Shown here piece by piece: positions 62,366 to 64,000 of a DNA stretch of 64,000 nt; within the stretch, counting starts at the first letter, position 1, and each line of letters opens with the position of its first letter. The position numbers and the translations under genes are program-made. Source of the DNA: Coxiellaceae bacterium. Lineage in GTDB: Bacteria; Pseudomonadota; Gammaproteobacteria; Coxiellales; Coxiellaceae. A model generated the notes under the pieces. It did no database searches and had not been told where the DNA came from. It saw nothing but the letters and a program-made list of their open reading frames with translations. Where the stretch lies: the NCBI GenBank assembly GCA_029212925.1, contig JARGOB010000003.1, forward strand, positions 124,001 through 188,000. Reading direction: 5' to 3'.

Positions 62366-64000
62366 TTGGTAAAAAAATTTAAAAAGAAAGATCCACACTA
62401 CCAGCGTGAGAAAAAAAAGTACGCTGACCCTCTACCTAGTCGTGAATTTATTATCGATCATCTAGAAGAAATAAATACCCCTTGTTCACCAAAACAATTG
62501 GCTGCTAGTTTTGGTTTGAAGAATGCACAGTTGGTGGGGTTGAATCGACGTTTAAGAGCGATGGAGCGTGATGGTCAATTACGTTGTAATCGTAAAGGTT
62601 GCTATGGCTTGCTCAATAAACTGGAATTGGTGCATGGTACGGTACAGGCGCATCGCGATGGTTTTGGATTTTTGTTGCCTGATGATGATGGGCAGGATAT
62701 TTTTCTACCGACGCGCCAAATGAATGGTGTGTTTAATGGCGACAGTGTTGTCGTTAGGGTAGTGCGCACTAATGCACGTGGGCGACGTGAAGGTGCGGTG
62801 GTTGAAGTGCTTGAACATAACACTAAGCAATTGGTTGGCAAGTTATGCAATGAGGGTGGCATTTGGTTTGTGTCACCGGACAGTCGTCATATGCCACAGG
62901 ATGTCTTGGTCAGTGCTGAAGATTTAAAAGGTGCTGAGGCTGGTCAATTTGTCGTTATTGATGTGATTCACCAACCGCAAGCACAGGGACAGGCGCGTGT
63001 ACGTGGCGAGGTGTGTCAAATATTAGGCGACCACTTAACGATTGGTATGGAGGTGGAGTTGGCATTACGGTCGCATCAAATTCCACATGAATGGCCGAAA
63101 GCAGTTGAAAAAGAAGCCAAGAAATTTAAGGATAAAATCAGTAAAGCGGAACTAGCGCGTCGTTGTGACCTGCGTGATTTGCCTTTTGTAACGATTGATG
63201 GTGAGGATGCGCGTGATTTTGATGATGCTGTTTTGTGTCAACCATTAGAAAAAGGTGGATGGCGTGTTTATGTGGCGATTGCTGATGTGGCGCATTATGT
63301 GCAGCATGATTCCGCGATTGATCAACAGGCCAGCGAGCGTGGTAATTCAGTTTACTTTCCTGCGCGTGTGATACCGATGTTACCTGAAGTGTTGTCTAAT
63401 CAGTTATGTTCATTGATGCCTAAGGTCGATCGCTTAGCGATGGTATGTGAGATGACACTGGATAAACAGTGCCGCGTGCAGTCTTCGCAATTCTATAATG
63501 GTGTGATTCATTCGCATGCGCGTTTAACTTATAATCAAGTGAATGAATTTTTACATAACGACGGAGAAATGGCGCAAGACGTACAGCAGACAGTGAAAGA
63601 TTGTTATGCCGTTTTTCAGTCATTACTGAAGCAGCGTAAGTTGCGCGGCGCGATTGATTTTGAAACGATTGAAACACAAATTCAATTTGGCAAAGATGGC
63701 AAAATAGATCAAATTGTACCGGTACAGCGCAATGACGCGCATCGTTTAATTGAAGAGTTGATGCTATTAGCGAATAAAACCACGGCAGAATACCTGTTAA
63801 AACATAACGCGGTGGTGCTGTATCGTAATCATGAAAGACCGGAAGGTGACAAATTAGAAGGTTTACGTGATTTCTTGAAAGTGTTCGGCTTGCGCTTGTC
63901 GGGTGGCGGCGAAACCACAGCAATGGATTACTCTAAACTATTGAGTCGAATTCATGGCAGAAAAGATTCACATTTATTACAAACTGTCTTACTGCGCTCA
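62366..64000 (+). CDS. rnr: Ribonuclease R (partial, 3' end beyond window)
   Basis: RNase R degrades structured RNA 3' to 5'. The 545 codons present match the E. coli enzyme in order: an N-terminal helix-turn-helix (PSREFIIDHLEE, then LNRRLRAMERDGQL), cold-shock domains (HRDGFGFLLPDDDG), and the RNB catalytic domain beginning DLRDLPFVTIDGEDARDFDDAV, with the metal-binding aspartates. The frame is open to the right edge. The likely start is TTG at 62366 after GGAG; no ATG fits the family N-terminus. Confidence 0.95.
   Translation, partial: MVKKFKKKDPHYQREKKKYADPLPSREFIIDHLEEINTPCSPKQLAASFGLKNAQLVGLNRRLRAMERDGQLRCNRKGCYGLLNKLELVHGTVQAHRDGFGFLLPDDDGQDIFLPTRQMNGVFNGDSVVVRVVRTNARGRREGAVVEVLEHNTKQLVGKLCNEGGIWFVSPDSRHMPQDVLVSAEDLKGAEAGQFVVIDVIHQPQAQGQARVRGEVCQILGDHLTIGMEVELALRSHQIPHEWPKAVEKEAKKFKDKISKAELARRCDLRDLPFVTIDGEDARDFDDAVLCQPLEKGGWRVYVAIADVAHYVQHDSAIDQQASERGNSVYFPARVIPMLPEVLSNQLCSLMPKVDRLAMVCEMTLDKQCRVQSSQFYNGVIHSHARLTYNQVNEFLHNDGEMAQDVQQTVKDCYAVFQSLLKQRKLRGAIDFETIETQIQFGKDGKIDQIVPVQRNDAHRLIEELMLLANKTTAEYLLKHNAVVLYRNHERPEGDKLEGLRDFLKVFGLRLSGGGETTAMDYSKLLSRIHGRKDSHLLQTVLLRS

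Overview
The window reads as a chromosomal segment of a gammaproteobacterium, most likely a host-associated member of the Legionellales or a close relative. The left edge carries the gammaproteobacterial order alaS - lysC - csrA - tRNA-Ser(GCU) - tandem tRNA-Arg(ACG), which parallels the alaS-csrA-serV-argVYZQ locus of Escherichia coli. Several long proteins resemble secreted effectors of intracellular bacteria: a PPP-type phosphatase like the Legionella Wip proteins, a 1651-residue ankyrin protein with SidE-like domains, a phytochelatin synthase, a MICAL-like flavoprotein and a 1348-residue unknown. No secretion-system gene lies in the window, so effector status is inference.

Layout. 1-3085: alaS end, lysC, csrA, tRNA-Ser and a 196-bp tandem repeat holding three tRNA-Arg units, two of them decayed. 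3086-11058: Wip-like phosphatase converging on the giant SidE-like ankyrin gene, then a phytochelatin synthase and kinase-fold pair. 11222-20699: photolyase, tandem TauE permeases, FAD monooxygenase, AzlCD amino-acid exporter, and a FUSC plus membrane-fusion efflux pair. 20962-28857: GDP-6-deoxyhexose genes (rmd, gmd), a SnoaL-like protein, an unknown effector-like gene, a LysR/MFS divergent pair, a YheS-like ABC-F ATPase and a DUF302 protein. 28999-41503: the 1348-residue unknown, aroA, a CydP-like small protein, small secreted and membrane proteins, a GDSL lipase, the MICAL-like flavoprotein and a secreted phosphodiesterase. 41546-49361: tyrosine degradation genes in two opposed groups (hpd-fahA-maiA on plus; hmgA-hisC-like on minus), flanked by two copies of a structured dispersed repeat. 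49396-64000: SDR, HD-domain protein, a frameshifted HxlR regulator facing a quinone oxidoreductase, a secreted beta-propeller protein, HAD phosphatase, small ankyrin protein, an RND efflux pair, a YgjP-like metallopeptidase, a lipoprotein and the start of rnr.

How the genes work together. Tyrosine catabolism is complete from 4-hydroxyphenylpyruvate to fumarate and acetoacetate, and a HisC-like aminotransferase beside hmgA could supply the first step. Three export systems (AzlCD, FUSC/HlyD, RND) and redox genes (DsbB-like, quinone oxidoreductase) form the ordinary accessory load. The long unknown or effector-like genes are scattered singly between housekeeping genes rather than grouped in an island.

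The most notable item is the protein at 4289-9244. Its N-terminal third shows an ADP-ribosyltransferase-like segment followed by a segment with the spacing of SidE phosphodiesterase catalytic residues, joined to a very long ankyrin region. This is the reverse of the SidE domain order. The second most notable item is a repeat of 180-250 bp in two diverged copies whose stems keep pairing through compensatory changes.
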